A stretch of DNA of 64,000 bases from Bacterioplanoides pacificum (GTDB lineage Bacteria; Pseudomonadota; Gammaproteobacteria; Pseudomonadales; Oceanobacteraceae), in NCBI RefSeq assembly GCF_042648445.1, contig NZ_JBHRYB010000003.1:124001-188000 (forward strand), written 5' to 3'. This document shows, one piece after another, positions 8,760 to 16,872 of the stretch. The notes below the pieces were generated by a model, which was not told the origin of the DNA, did no database searches, and saw only the letters and a program-made list of their open reading frames with translations. Numbering within the stretch: position 1 is the first letter of the stretch; every line of letters starts with the position of its first letter. The translations under genes and the position numbers were made by a program.

Positions 8760-8788
8760 TTGACAAACAGGCGCGCTGTGGATAAAAC
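8760..8788 (+). promoter_or_regulatory. Probable sigma-70 promoter of XRE-cupin/azlCD operon
   Basis: A perfect TTGACA at 8760-8765 is followed 15-17 bases later by the AT-rich gataaaac, which can serve as the -10 element. Transcription would start inside the palindrome just downstream. Confidence 0.6.
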
Positions 8789-8820
8789 GTTCCTTATATT
8801 GAACGTTCGATATAAGGAAC
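8789..8820. promoter_or_regulatory. Long palindromic operator containing the ribosome-binding site
   Basis: Perfect 11-base arms (gttccttatat / atataaggaac) enclose a smaller palindrome gaacgttc, so 30 of 32 bases are symmetric. The right arm contains aaggaa, the Shine-Dalgarno of the XRE-cupin gene starting at 8826. Position over the expected transcription start suggests autorepression by that regulator; as RNA it could also fold and hide the ribosome site. Confidence 0.75.
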
Positions 8821-8825
8821 ACCTT

Positions 8826-9353
8826 ATGGACTCAGCCTCCTTACAGACTCTGGGTGCTCATTTACAGCAGTTGCGTCTGGCGCGTGGTATCTCATTATCC
8901 CAGCTGGCCGCCGATGCCGGCATCGCCAAATCCAATTTATCCCGCATTGAGCAGGGTAAAAGCAATCCGACCATCGATACCATGTGGCGCCTGGCACTGC
9001 AGCTGCAAGTGCCGTTTGGCAATCTGGTGGCACCGATTAACTCCGCCGTCGGCGATGACGATGTCTACGTGCGACTGATTGATCAGGGCAATCAGCAACC
9101 CAGAGTTGACGCCTACTGGATGTATTGTGCGGCCCATATTCTGCACCAGTCACAGCCACATTCTGCCGGTACCCGTGAAACCATCAGCATGATCAGCGGC
9201 CAGCTGGTTGTGCTGGTCGCCGGCCAGAGCCATTCCCTCAGCAGTGGCGACAGTTTTACCTTTGACGCCAGCCAGCCCCACGCTTACCGCACCGGCGAAC
9301 AACCCGCCGCCTGTCTGCTGAGTGTGATTTACGATGGCGAAGCACAATTATGA
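8826..9353 (+). CDS. XRE-family regulator with C-terminal cupin
   Basis: DNA-binding regulator of 175 residues. An HTH_3 domain (about 10-65: LAADAGIAKSNLSRIEQGKSN) is followed by a cupin sensor domain (about 100-170). The start MDSASLQTLG follows aaggaacacctt; an in-frame upstream extension to 8736 would run through the promoter and operator and was discarded. The last bases overlap the start of azlC (ATGA), so regulator and transporter are co-translated. It probably controls branched-chain amino-acid export together with its own synthesis through the 32-base palindrome upstream. The effector is not evident. Confidence 0.88.
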   Translation: MDSASLQTLGAHLQQLRLARGISLSQLAADAGIAKSNLSRIEQGKSNPTIDTMWRLALQLQVPFGNLVAPINSAVGDDDVYVRLIDQGNQQPRVDAYWMYCAAHILHQSQPHSAGTRETISMISGQLVVLVAGQSHSLSSGDSFTFDASQPHAYRTGEQPAACLLSVIYDGEAQL

Positions 9354-10093
9354 ACAGCGCCGTTAACGCTTTTACCGGCCAGCCCTGGCGCCACGGCGTC
9401 CGGGATGCCTTGCCGCTGCTGGGTGGCTATATTCCGGTGGCCATCTCATTTGGCCTGATTGCTATCCAGGCCGGGTTCAGCACCTGGGAAGCAGTGGTGA
9501 TTTCCACCGTCATGTATGCCGGGGCGTCACAATTTTTATTCGTGGCCATGTTTGCCTCCGGTGCCCCCTTATGGCTGATCATAATCATGACGCTGCTGAT
9601 TAACGCCCGTCATGTGGTGTATGGCCCGAATATCGCACCCTGGGTCCCCCGGGGCCGCAGCTGGCCGCTGCTGATGCATGGTCTGACCGACCAGGTATTT
9701 GCCCTGGCGCTGGTCCGTTTACCCCAACTGGAACAACATCAGCGTCAGGGCTGGTTTACCGGCGCTATGCTGATTGCCTGGTTCAGCTGGATCGGCGGCA
9801 CAGCCCTGGGAGCGGTTGCCGGTGAAGAGCTGACCCGGCGCTGGCCGTTACTGGCAGAAGTGATGCCGTTTGCGTTACCGGCGCTATTTCTGCTGCTGAT
9901 CATCCCGAAATTTGTTTCCCGGCCATGGATCATCTCGCTCAGTGCAACCCTGGCTATCGCGTTATTGCTGAAACTGAACGGCCTGGTGAATGCCGCCATC
10001 CCACTGGCCGCAGGCTGTGGCATGTTGTTGTATTACGCCGTGGATGCCGGCAGCAAACATCGGCCAGCGGCGCGGAGGAGCACGGATGGATAA
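9350..10093 (+). CDS. azlC: AzlC-family branched-chain amino-acid exporter, large subunit
   Basis: Inner-membrane permease of 247 residues. The family start is seen in GVRDALPLLGGYIPVAISFG, with the conserved MYAGASQFLFVAMF and LLINARHVVYGP further on. Several membrane segments fill the protein. Members of this family (BrnF/YgaZ type) work with a small AzlD/BrnE/YgaH partner to export valine, leucine, isoleucine or methionine. The partner gene overlaps its 3' end. Confidence 0.92.
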   Translation: MNSAVNAFTGQPWRHGVRDALPLLGGYIPVAISFGLIAIQAGFSTWEAVVISTVMYAGASQFLFVAMFASGAPLWLIIIMTLLINARHVVYGPNIAPWVPRGRSWPLLMHGLTDQVFALALVRLPQLEQHQRQGWFTGAMLIAWFSWIGGTALGAVAGEELTRRWPLLAEVMPFALPALFLLLIIPKFVSRPWIISLSATLAIALLLKLNGLVNAAIPLAAGCGMLLYYAVDAGSKHRPAARRSTDG

Positions 10094-10442
10094 CAGTTTC
10101 TGGATAGTCATTGCGGTCACGGCCAGCGGTACCTTCGCGATGCGGGCACTGCCGCTGCTGTGGATGCAGCGTCACCTGGCAAGACGCAACAGTGCCAATA
10201 TGCTCGACGATCTGCCGCTGTGGCTGAGCATCTCGGGGCCCTGCATGATTGCTGCCATGACCGGTACTTCGCTGATTCCGGTGACAGCCGATTTCACCGG
10301 CTGGCTGGCGACCCTGATCGGCGCCATAGTGACACTGTTATGCTGGTATAAAACCCGTTCGCTGGGCTGGCCGATTGTTGTCGGCGTCGCGGTGTTCGGG
10401 CTGATTCGCTGGCTGGGTGACTATGGTCTGCCAGCACTCTGA
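10086..10442 (+). CDS. azlD: AzlD-family small exporter subunit
   Basis: A 118-residue membrane protein with three or four hydrophobic segments (MDNSFWIVIAVTASGTFAMR at the start and LATLIGAIVTLLCWYKTRSL later), the small partner of AzlC. The ATG at 10086 has a good Shine-Dalgarno (cggaggag) and overlaps azlC by 8 bases; a longer frame from 9990 lies wholly inside azlC and is not used. Confidence 0.88.
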   Translation: MDNSFWIVIAVTASGTFAMRALPLLWMQRHLARRNSANMLDDLPLWLSISGPCMIAAMTGTSLIPVTADFTGWLATLIGAIVTLLCWYKTRSLGWPIVVGVAVFGLIRWLGDYGLPAL

Positions 10443-10474
10443 CGCCGGGGTACCCGACAAGCTGACACTGATTT

Positions 10475-10507
10475 ATCACAGCGGCCATTAACACCGCTGT
10501 GATTTTT
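10475..10507 (+). terminator. Rho-independent terminator after azlD
   Basis: Ten-base arms atcacagcgg / ccgctgtgat separated by nine bases, then a run of T. It lies between the convergent azlD and glmU. Confidence 0.85.
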
Positions 10508-10534
10508 CCCGGTGGGTCAGATGACAACCGTGGA

Positions 10535-11899
10535 TTATTTTTTTACCGGCCGCTGCCAGCCACTGACGTTACGTTGTTTACCGCGCGCCACCGCCAGTTC
10601 GTTGTCTGGCACTTCTTTGGTGATCACGGAACCCGCTGCCACAGTCGCTCCGGCACCAACCGTCGCCGGTGCCACCAGCGATGAATTTGAACCAATAAAA
10701 GCGTCATCGCCGATTTCGGTTCTGAACTTATTCACACCATCGTAGTTACAGGTAATGGTACCGGCACCAATATTGGCATTTTCTCCGATTTCGGCATCAC
10801 CGATATAACTCAGGTGATTCACCTTGGAGCCTTTACCTATGTGTGATTTTTTCACTTCACAAAAGTTACCCACTTTAGCGCCATCCGCTAACGCGGCTCC
10901 CGGACGCAGGCGGGCAAAGGGCCCGACGCTGCAGCCTGCGGCAACCTGTGCCTGTTCAACTAACGAGTGGGATTCCACCTCAGTGGCGGCCCCCAGCACT
11001 GAGTTTTTAATCACACAATAAGGGCCAATCCGGACACCGTCAGCCAGCTCAACATCACCTTCGAAGACACAGCCCACATCGATACGGACATCCGCACCAA
11101 CGGTTAACCGGCCACGAATATCAATCCGTGCCGGATCGGCCAGAGACACGCCCTGCCGCATCAGTTCATCAGCCTGCTGACGCTGATAAACCCGCTCCAG
11201 CTCGGCCAGTTGCAGGCGATCGTTAACCCCCTGAACTTCATACTCATCCTGCGGGTGAATGGCACGTACCGCAACACCATGATCCACCGCCATGGCGATG
11301 ATATCGGTCAGGTAATATTCCCCCTGGGCATTATTGGCGGATAATTCCGGCAACCAGCTGTTCAGCTGACGCGCGGATACCGCCAGGATGCCGGTATTCA
11401 CTTCGTTAATCAGATGTTGTTCTGCACTGGCGTCTTTGTGTTCGACAATCGCCTGAATATTACCGCTGTCGTCACGCACAATACGGCCATAACCGCTCGG
11501 GTCATCCAGCTCAACCGTCAGCAGTGCCAGGTTCTGACCCTGATGGGTTTCATCCAGCAGTTTCTGCAGCGTATCGGTTTTGATCAGTGGCACATCACCG
11601 TACAACACCAGCACAGTAGCATTTTCATCGACGTCAGCCATCGCCTGGGCCACCGCATGGCCGGTGCCTTTCTGTTCACTCTGAAGCGCCCAGCTAACCT
11701 CATGCTGAGTAATCTGCTGGCGCACTTTGTCGGCACCGTGGCCAATCACGACGTGTTGCCGGGCACCGTCCAGCTGCGCAGCGCTGGCTAATACGTGGGA
11801 TAACATCGGCCGGCCGGCCAGCGGGTGTAATACTTTGGGAAGGTCCGATTTCATACGCGAGCCTTTGCCCGCTGCGAGAGTAACAACCGCCAGTGTCAT
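10535..11899 (-). CDS. glmU: GlmU bifunctional UDP-GlcNAc pyrophosphorylase / GlcN-1-P acetyltransferase
   Basis: Cytoplasmic enzyme making UDP-N-acetylglucosamine for peptidoglycan and lipopolysaccharide. The 454 residues match the usual length. The N-terminal uridylyltransferase has AAGKGSRMKSDLPKVLHP (about 8-25) and the VLYGDVPL loop. The C-terminal left-handed beta-helix of hexapeptide repeats (about 250-440) has NFCEVKKS, HLSYIGDAEIGENANIGAGT and NYDGVNKFRT. It stands alone between a terminator upstream and convergent azlCD. Confidence 0.97.
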   Translation of the reverse strand: MTLAVVTLAAGKGSRMKSDLPKVLHPLAGRPMLSHVLASAAQLDGARQHVVIGHGADKVRQQITQHEVSWALQSEQKGTGHAVAQAMADVDENATVLVLYGDVPLIKTDTLQKLLDETHQGQNLALLTVELDDPSGYGRIVRDDSGNIQAIVEHKDASAEQHLINEVNTGILAVSARQLNSWLPELSANNAQGEYYLTDIIAMAVDHGVAVRAIHPQDEYEVQGVNDRLQLAELERVYQRQQADELMRQGVSLADPARIDIRGRLTVGADVRIDVGCVFEGDVELADGVRIGPYCVIKNSVLGAATEVESHSLVEQAQVAAGCSVGPFARLRPGAALADGAKVGNFCEVKKSHIGKGSKVNHLSYIGDAEIGENANIGAGTITCNYDGVNKFRTEIGDDAFIGSNSSLVAPATVGAGATVAAGSVITKEVPDNELAVARGKQRNVSGWQRPVKK

Positions 11900-11920
11900 A
11901 ACCAGGTATCCTGATGCCGA

Positions 11921-11953
11921 TAAAAAATAAGGCGGGTATTGTAGCCCGCCTTA
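11921..11953 (-). terminator. Rho-independent terminator on minus strand upstream of glmU
   Basis: Arms taaggcggg / cccgcctta around eight bases; read on the minus strand the hairpin is followed by a T-rich run. It closes whatever is transcribed from 12.1 kb, just before glmU. Confidence 0.85.
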
Positions 11954-11973
11954 TAGTGCTGTCCAGAACCCGA

Positions 11974-12084
11974 TTACGCCATTACATTCCAGCGCTCTTC
12001 GATGTCCGCCAGCACCTGCGGTTTAGAGGGCACTTTAAAGCCCTGAGAAACGTTATCGATAACCTGCTGAGAAATCTGAATCAT
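11974..12084 (-). CDS. Small ORF, 36 residues, possible HDOD-like fragment
   Basis: Reading from an ATG at 12084 gives 36 residues ending ADIEERWNVMA. The segment FKVPSKPQVLADIEE looks like the opening of HDOD (PF08668) proteins, where a Pro-x-x-Pro-x-x-Leu motif starts the domain. The stop lies 20 bases before a strong minus-strand terminator, which suggests that the segment is, or was, transcribed. No strong ribosome site is visible, and the frame is closed by a TAA eight codons upstream of the ATG. It may be a real microprotein or the leftover of a deleted gene. Confidence 0.4.
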   Translation of the reverse strand: MIQISQQVIDNVSQGFKVPSKPQVLADIEERWNVMA

Positions 12085-12220
12085 AATGGTAACGGCTGAA
12101 AAAGCTTAGTAGTAAAAGCCTAGTCCTGAGACGACAGTTTGCTCAGCCATTTTATGTAACAATTATGCCTCTGTTGACACAACTCACATTTTTACGACTT
12201 TTGGCGGAAAAGCCACATTA

Positions 12221-13198
12221 TTAAACCGCTTTCATCAATACCAGAGCGTAATAACCCCGTGGGTCCTGCCACACCTGCTCGATATTAAAGTCGGCCTGGC
12301 GTGCCATCCAGTTGAGAGACTCGGTGTGGTATTTATAGGAGTTTTCAGTGTGCAGACTTTCGCCACGGCGTAACACCAGCGTGGTACCGGCGATATGAAT
12401 CATCTGGTCAATCCGGCTGACCAGATGCATTTCCACCCGCGAGCAGCTTTTATTAACCCGTGCCTGATGGTCAAACAGCGACTCATCAAAGCTGGCACGC
12501 AGGGTACGGTTCAGGTGGCGCAGGATATTTTTATTAAATGCCGCCGTCACTCCCTGACTGTCCTGGTACGCCGCCTGCAGAATGTCACTGTCTTTATCCA
12601 GATCGACTCCCAATAAAAAGTGACTGCCATCCCCCAGCGTCTGGCGCACACGGCGCAAAAACGCCTGGGCTTCTGCCGGGGTAAAGTTGCCCATGCTGGA
12701 GCCGGGGAAAAAGCCCAGTTTATTACTCGCCTGTTCCAGCGTTTGTGGTAATTCCAGCGGCTGAGAATAATCGACACAACCGGCATAAATACTGAGCCAG
12801 GGGTAATCGTCGAGTAATTTATTGGCAGAAGCGATCAGAAAGTCACGGCTGATATCCATCGGCACATAACAATCCGGCCGTAACGCTTCCAGCAACAGGC
12901 GGATTTTAACGCTGGCACCACTGCCGTATTCCATCAACACCGCGCCCTGACCCACACGGCGGGCAATATCCTGACCATACTGGCGCAGCAGGCCAATTTC
13001 AGTACGGGTCAGATAATATTCCGGCAGCTGAGTAATGGCTTCAAACAGGCGCGAGCCACGTTCGTCATAAAAGTATTTAGCCGGCAGGGTTTTCTGTGGT
13101 TTTGCCAGTCCTTCCAGTACTTCACTTTTAATATCCGCCGCTGCCGGGCGATCATCGAATAACTGCAGCCCCTGGGGTAAATTCTGGTTCAGTTTCAT
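12221..13198 (-). CDS. egtD: EgtD, L-histidine N-alpha-methyltransferase
   Basis: SAM-dependent enzyme that trimethylates histidine to hercynine, the first step of ergothioneine synthesis. The 325 residues match family length and show KYFYDERGSRLFEAITQLPE near residue 40, the SAM-binding LMEYGSGASVKIRLLLEAL (about 85-105) and FFPGSSMGNFTP (about 160). A good Shine-Dalgarno (AAGGAAGAG) precedes the ATG. It follows egtB after about 27 bases, forming a two-gene operon. No gamma-glutamylcysteine ligase (EgtA), amidase (EgtC) or lyase (EgtE) gene is nearby. Confidence 0.95.
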   Translation of the reverse strand: MKLNQNLPQGLQLFDDRPAAADIKSEVLEGLAKPQKTLPAKYFYDERGSRLFEAITQLPEYYLTRTEIGLLRQYGQDIARRVGQGAVLMEYGSGASVKIRLLLEALRPDCYVPMDISRDFLIASANKLLDDYPWLSIYAGCVDYSQPLELPQTLEQASNKLGFFPGSSMGNFTPAEAQAFLRRVRQTLGDGSHFLLGVDLDKDSDILQAAYQDSQGVTAAFNKNILRHLNRTLRASFDESLFDHQARVNKSCSRVEMHLVSRIDQMIHIAGTTLVLRRGESLHTENSYKYHTESLNWMARQADFNIEQVWQDPRGYYALVLMKAV

Positions 13199-13225
13199 GG
13201 TCTCTTCCTTAAACCGATTCGATGC

Positions 13226-14503
13226 TTAACGCGCCAGCCGGATGCCGCTGAACTGCCAGCGCTCATGTGGATAAAAAAAGTTACGGTAACTGGCCCGTAT
13301 ATGGCCAGCCGGGGTGGCGCAGGAACCACCACGCAATACCATCTGATTACACATAAACTTGCCGTTGTATTCGCCCACAGCACCCGCCGCAGGCTGGTAA
13401 CCCGGATACGGCTGATAAGGACTGCTGGTCCACTCCCAGCAATCACCGAACTGTTGTTGAACACCACTGGCCGTACCGGCAGGCGACGGTGAGAAGCGAC
13501 CGCTATCGGCAAAGTGACCCTGCTGTGAATCCAGGCCGCTGGCACTGACTTCCCATTCCGCTTCGGTCGCCAGCCGCGCTCCCGACCAGCGCGCAAAGGC
13601 ATCGGCTTCATAAAAGGATACGTGACACACCGGAGCATCAAGCGCTAATGGCCGCAAACCGTTCAGGCTGTATTGCTGTAACCCCGCGCTGCTGTCACGC
13701 CAATAGAGGGGTGCCTGAATCTGATGTTGTTGCACCCAGCTCCAGCCATCCGCCAGCCAGAGCTGCGGCTGCTGATAGCCACCGTCCTGAATAAACTCCA
13801 GATATTCGCGATTGCTGGTTAAGCGTCGCGCCAGAGCAAAATCGCCGACATACACCTGGTGACGCGGGCTTTCGTTATCAAACGCAAACCCTTTACCCGG
13901 CTTGTGACCAATACAATGCATACCACCATCAAACTCCTGCCAGCTGTTGTCGCTGATCGCTGCCGGCAACGGCTGGTCAGGCTGGTACACCGGACACAGC
14001 GGATTCAGCGACCAGCAATACAGCAGATCGGTCAGTAATAACTCCTGGTGCTGTTGCTCGTGATTCAGCCCCAGCTCAATCAGAGGCACCAGCGCCGGTT
14101 CGGATAACAGCGGCTGCATGGCATTATCGACAAATTCGCGATACGCCAGCACCTGATCCAGTGCCGGACGCGATAACAAGCCCCGCTGGGCACGCGGATA
14201 AGGCTGGCCGATACCGTTGTAATAGCTGTTAAACAGCTGAGCAAATTGTGGATGAAACGGCTGATAACCACTGAGGTGTGGTTTAAGCAGGAAGGTTTCG
14301 AAGAACCAGCTGGTATGCGCCAGGTGCCACTTGGCCGGACTGGTGAACTCGGCCGCCTGCAACTCGTAATCGGCCGCCTGCAACGGCTGACATAACAACA
14401 GCGTCTGTTGCCGGATCTGGTGATATTGGTTCGCTAATAACGTGCGCTTACCGGCACTCAGGCCGGCTGAAGGAGGGGGGCAAACGGCCTGCGGCTGATC
14501 CAT
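13226..14503 (-). CDS. egtB: EgtB, iron-dependent hercynine sulfoxide synthase
   Basis: Non-haem iron enzyme joining cysteine or gamma-glutamylcysteine to hercynine with oxygen. The chosen start at 14503 has AGGAG five bases upstream and gives 425 residues; a GTG at 14542 would add 13. The N-terminal DinB-like domain has WHLAHTSWFFETFLL (about residues 60-75) and LNHEQQHQELLLTDLL (about 145), which supply the iron-binding histidines. The C-terminal FGE-sulfatase domain has HVSFYEADAFARWSGARLAT, GDCWEWTSSPYQPYPG and VLRGGSCATP. First gene of the egtB-egtD operon. Confidence 0.94.
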   Translation of the reverse strand: MDQPQAVCPPPSAGLSAGKRTLLANQYHQIRQQTLLLCQPLQAADYELQAAEFTSPAKWHLAHTSWFFETFLLKPHLSGYQPFHPQFAQLFNSYYNGIGQPYPRAQRGLLSRPALDQVLAYREFVDNAMQPLLSEPALVPLIELGLNHEQQHQELLLTDLLYCWSLNPLCPVYQPDQPLPAAISDNSWQEFDGGMHCIGHKPGKGFAFDNESPRHQVYVGDFALARRLTSNREYLEFIQDGGYQQPQLWLADGWSWVQQHQIQAPLYWRDSSAGLQQYSLNGLRPLALDAPVCHVSFYEADAFARWSGARLATEAEWEVSASGLDSQQGHFADSGRFSPSPAGTASGVQQQFGDCWEWTSSPYQPYPGYQPAAGAVGEYNGKFMCNQMVLRGGSCATPAGHIRASYRNFFYPHERWQFSGIRLAR

Positions 14504-14640
14504 AGCAACTCCTGTCACTGATGAGATTTCATCCTGACTCACAATGCCATGGTTGCCCGGAAACTCAAGCGCCGGCGATCATAATTTAACCAGCCGGCAG
14601 CAACCGGCCTGAATTGTCCTCAGGCGCGCAGCGCGGCAGA

Positions 14641-15495
14641 TCAGTGTTGTGGCGGCGTCAGACAACGGACAAAACGCTGAGTCAGATCATTAAGAAACTC
14701 AGCGTAGCCCCGTTTTGTCACAGAAATATGACGTCCCAGCGGATCCAGCTCAACCGTTTGCACCGGCAGCTCACCAATCACCGACGACACCAGAGCGGAG
14801 CTGAACTGCGGTTCGGTAAACACACACGACAACTGATGTTGCTCCAGTTGCTGACGCATGGCGTTCAGGGTGCGCAGCCCCGGTTTTTGTTGTGGCGAAA
14901 TGGTAAACGCCCCCAGCTGGTTCAGGTCAAAATAATCGACCCAGCGATCATACGCCTGGTGGAATACAAAAAAGCCCTGCTGCCGCAAAGGTCGCAGCTG
15001 TTGCTCGCTGCGCTGTAACTGTTCCATGACCTGTTGCCGGAATGGTTCCGGCGACAAACCAAGAATAGCGGCCAGCTGTTGCTGGGCTTTTAACATCACC
15101 TGTGGGTCAAACCACCAGTGGCCATCCTGATGATGTGTATCATCCTGTTGCCCGGGCGCATGAGTGTGACCAGCATGGGGGTCAGCAAACACCGACACAT
15201 CAATCCAGTGTTTCTGCGGCCAGCGTTTGATCAGCCGTGGCATATAAGGTTCGTTGGCAGCGCCACTCCAGATAACGATTTCGGCCTGCTGTAAACGGCG
15301 CATATCCGATGGCCGGAAGGCAAAATCGTGGGGCGTGACATTGCCTGGTATCAGTGTTTGGGGGTTATCCACCAGCGACGCAGCCATCAGCGTCAGTGGA
15401 TGTACCGTGGCCAGCACCCGGGGTTCGTCAGCGTGCAGCCTGGCCAGCGGTGCAAGGCTCAGTACCATAATCAGTGCGAACAGCAAATTGTTCAT
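14641..15495 (-). CDS. znuA: ZnuA, zinc ABC transporter periplasmic binding protein
   Basis: Periplasmic zinc receptor for ZnuBC. The ATG at 15495 gives 284 residues with a signal peptide ending LARLHA (about residue 21); the frame extends upstream to 15531 but that part carries the intergenic operator. Ligands visible are His in TPHDFAF (residue 56), His in FHQAYDRWVDYF and the late FTEPQFSS region. A His/Asp-rich loop (residues 107-126, HAGHTHAPG and THHQDGH) is typical of zinc-specific members. Divergent from zur-znuC-znuB across a short shared control region. Confidence 0.95.
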   Translation of the reverse strand: MNNLLFALIMVLSLAPLARLHADEPRVLATVHPLTLMAASLVDNPQTLIPGNVTPHDFAFRPSDMRRLQQAEIVIWSGAANEPYMPRLIKRWPQKHWIDVSVFADPHAGHTHAPGQQDDTHHQDGHWWFDPQVMLKAQQQLAAILGLSPEPFRQQVMEQLQRSEQQLRPLRQQGFFVFHQAYDRWVDYFDLNQLGAFTISPQQKPGLRTLNAMRQQLEQHQLSCVFTEPQFSSALVSSVIGELPVQTVELDPLGRHISVTKRGYAEFLNDLTQRFVRCLTPPQH

Positions 15496-15519
15496 TTGTT
15501 CGGTGGCGTTCCTGAAGTA

Positions 15520-15538
15520 GAATTGCAACATTATAACC
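15520..15538. promoter_or_regulatory. Candidate Zur box between znuA and zur
   Basis: Read on the minus strand, GGTTATAATGTTGCAATTC matches about 14 of 19 positions of the gammaproteobacterial Zur palindrome (core GTTATAAT). It lies in the 59-base gap between divergent znuA and zur and could serve both directions. Confidence 0.6.
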
Positions 15539-15554
15539 TATTACTTGTGCCGTT

Positions 15555-16121
15555 ATGACCCGAAAACAACCGCCCGAGCCACAATATTCGCAACAACAGC
15601 CTCTGGAGCAACAACAGCCTCTGGAGCAACAGCAGCCCGCCAGCAATGTTTACGCCCAGCACGACCATCACGCCTGTGTTGATGCTGCACTGCAGCAGGC
15701 CCGCGCCTTATGTGCCACAGAAGGCGCCCGGCTGACCCCGATCCGTCAGCGGGTACTAGAACTGGTCTGGCAGAGCCATAAACCCGTCGGTGCCTACGAT
15801 TTGTTACCGATCCTGGCTGCCGAAGGGTTTAACTCAGCACCGCCCACCGTATACCGCGCGCTGGATTTTTTGCTCGACCTCGGTCTGGTACACAGGATTA
15901 ACTCACTGAATGCTTTCGTTGGTTGCTCCCACCCCGGCGAGCAACATCCGAGCTGCTTTTTTGTCTGTAATCAGTGTGGTGAAGCTCAGGAGTTACAGGC
16001 CTCTCAGGTTCAGAAGGTGGCCGCTCAGGTCGAGCAGATGCTGGGCGTGGTGGTACAGCAACAAACCACCGAATTAATGGGCCTGTGCCCACGCTGCCAG
16101 GAACACCGCCAGCATGACTGA
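15555..16121 (+). CDS. zur: Zur, zinc uptake repressor (Fur family)
   Basis: A 188-residue Fur-family protein. The winged helix (about 50-120) contains RLTPIRQRVLELVWQSHKPV and PPTVYRALDFLLDLGLVHRI; the dimer/metal domain has HPGEQHPSCFFVCNQCGEAQ and a final CPRCQEH, giving the two CxxC pairs of structural zinc. Proteins of this group are usually nearer 150-160 residues; here an extra N-terminal tail of about 40 residues is rich in Gln (a duplicated QQQPLE unit) and ends HDHHAC. Downstream atg in the same frame are absent before the HTH, so the tail is probably real. It overlaps znuC by 8 bases. Confidence 0.93.
   Translation: MTRKQPPEPQYSQQQPLEQQQPLEQQQPASNVYAQHDHHACVDAALQQARALCATEGARLTPIRQRVLELVWQSHKPVGAYDLLPILAAEGFNSAPPTVYRALDFLLDLGLVHRINSLNAFVGCSHPGEQHPSCFFVCNQCGEAQELQASQVQKVAAQVEQMLGVVVQQQTTELMGLCPRCQEHRQHD
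15597..15632. repeat. 18-bp tandem duplication in zur N-terminal tail
   Basis: Two adjacent copies of a CAACAGCCTCTGGAG-containing 18-base unit encode the repeated Gln-Gln-Gln-Pro-Leu-Glu of the Zur tail. Confidence 0.7.
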
Positions 16122-16872
16122 CACCCTGCTCAGCGCCAGTCAGCTGCGGCTGCAGCGCAGTCATAAAACCGTACTGGATAACATCAGTCTGACCCTGACA
16201 GCCGGCCGGATTATGACGCTGATTGGCCCCAACGGCTGCGGTAAATCAACTCTGATACGGGTATTGCTCGGACTGGAACAGGCCGACAGTGGTTCCATTC
16301 AGCGCCAGCGTGGCTTGCGGGTAGGCTATATGCCGCAGAAACTCAGCCTCGACCAGCGCCTGCCGCTGACCGTGGACGGCTTTCTGCGCCTCGCCCGGGG
16401 CGCCAGCCGGCAAAGAATCGATCAGTGGCTCAAGCGGTTATCAATCGAGCCCCTGCGTCATCAGTCGGTACATGGCTTGTCGGGTGGTGAATGGCAACGG
16501 GTGTTACTGGCGCGAGCGTTATTATCCGAACCTCAGCTACTGATACTGGACGAACCGGTGCAGGGCGTGGATGTGCAGGGCCAGATGGAACTGTATCAGC
16601 TGATTCCGCAACTGCGTGACGAGCTGGGTTGTGCCGTACTGATGGTGTCTCACGACTTACATCTGGTGATGGCCGCCACCGATGAGGTGGTGTGTTTGAA
16701 CGGCCATGTGTGCTGCTCCGGCCATCCGGATCAGGTAAGCCTGGACCCGGCTTACCTCGATTTATTCGGCCAGCGCCCGGCCATCGCCCATTACACCCAT
16801 CATCACGACCACCAGCATTGCCTCGATGGTCATATCGAATCTGAGCACCGCGGAGGCCATACACATGACTGA
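16114..16872 (+). CDS. znuC: ZnuC, zinc ABC transporter ATPase
   Basis: Cytoplasmic ATPase of the zinc importer, 252 residues. Walker A GPNGCGKST (about 34-42), signature LSGGEWQR (about 120), Walker B LLILDEP and the switch histidine in MVSHDLH are all intact. The C-terminal tail is rich in His (HYTHHHDHQH, then GGHTHD), common in ZnuC. Overlaps zur upstream and znuB downstream by 8 bases each. Confidence 0.96.
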   Translation: MTDTLLSASQLRLQRSHKTVLDNISLTLTAGRIMTLIGPNGCGKSTLIRVLLGLEQADSGSIQRQRGLRVGYMPQKLSLDQRLPLTVDGFLRLARGASRQRIDQWLKRLSIEPLRHQSVHGLSGGEWQRVLLARALLSEPQLLILDEPVQGVDVQGQMELYQLIPQLRDELGCAVLMVSHDLHLVMAATDEVVCLNGHVCCSGHPDQVSLDPAYLDLFGQRPAIAHYTHHHDHQHCLDGHIESEHRGGHTHD

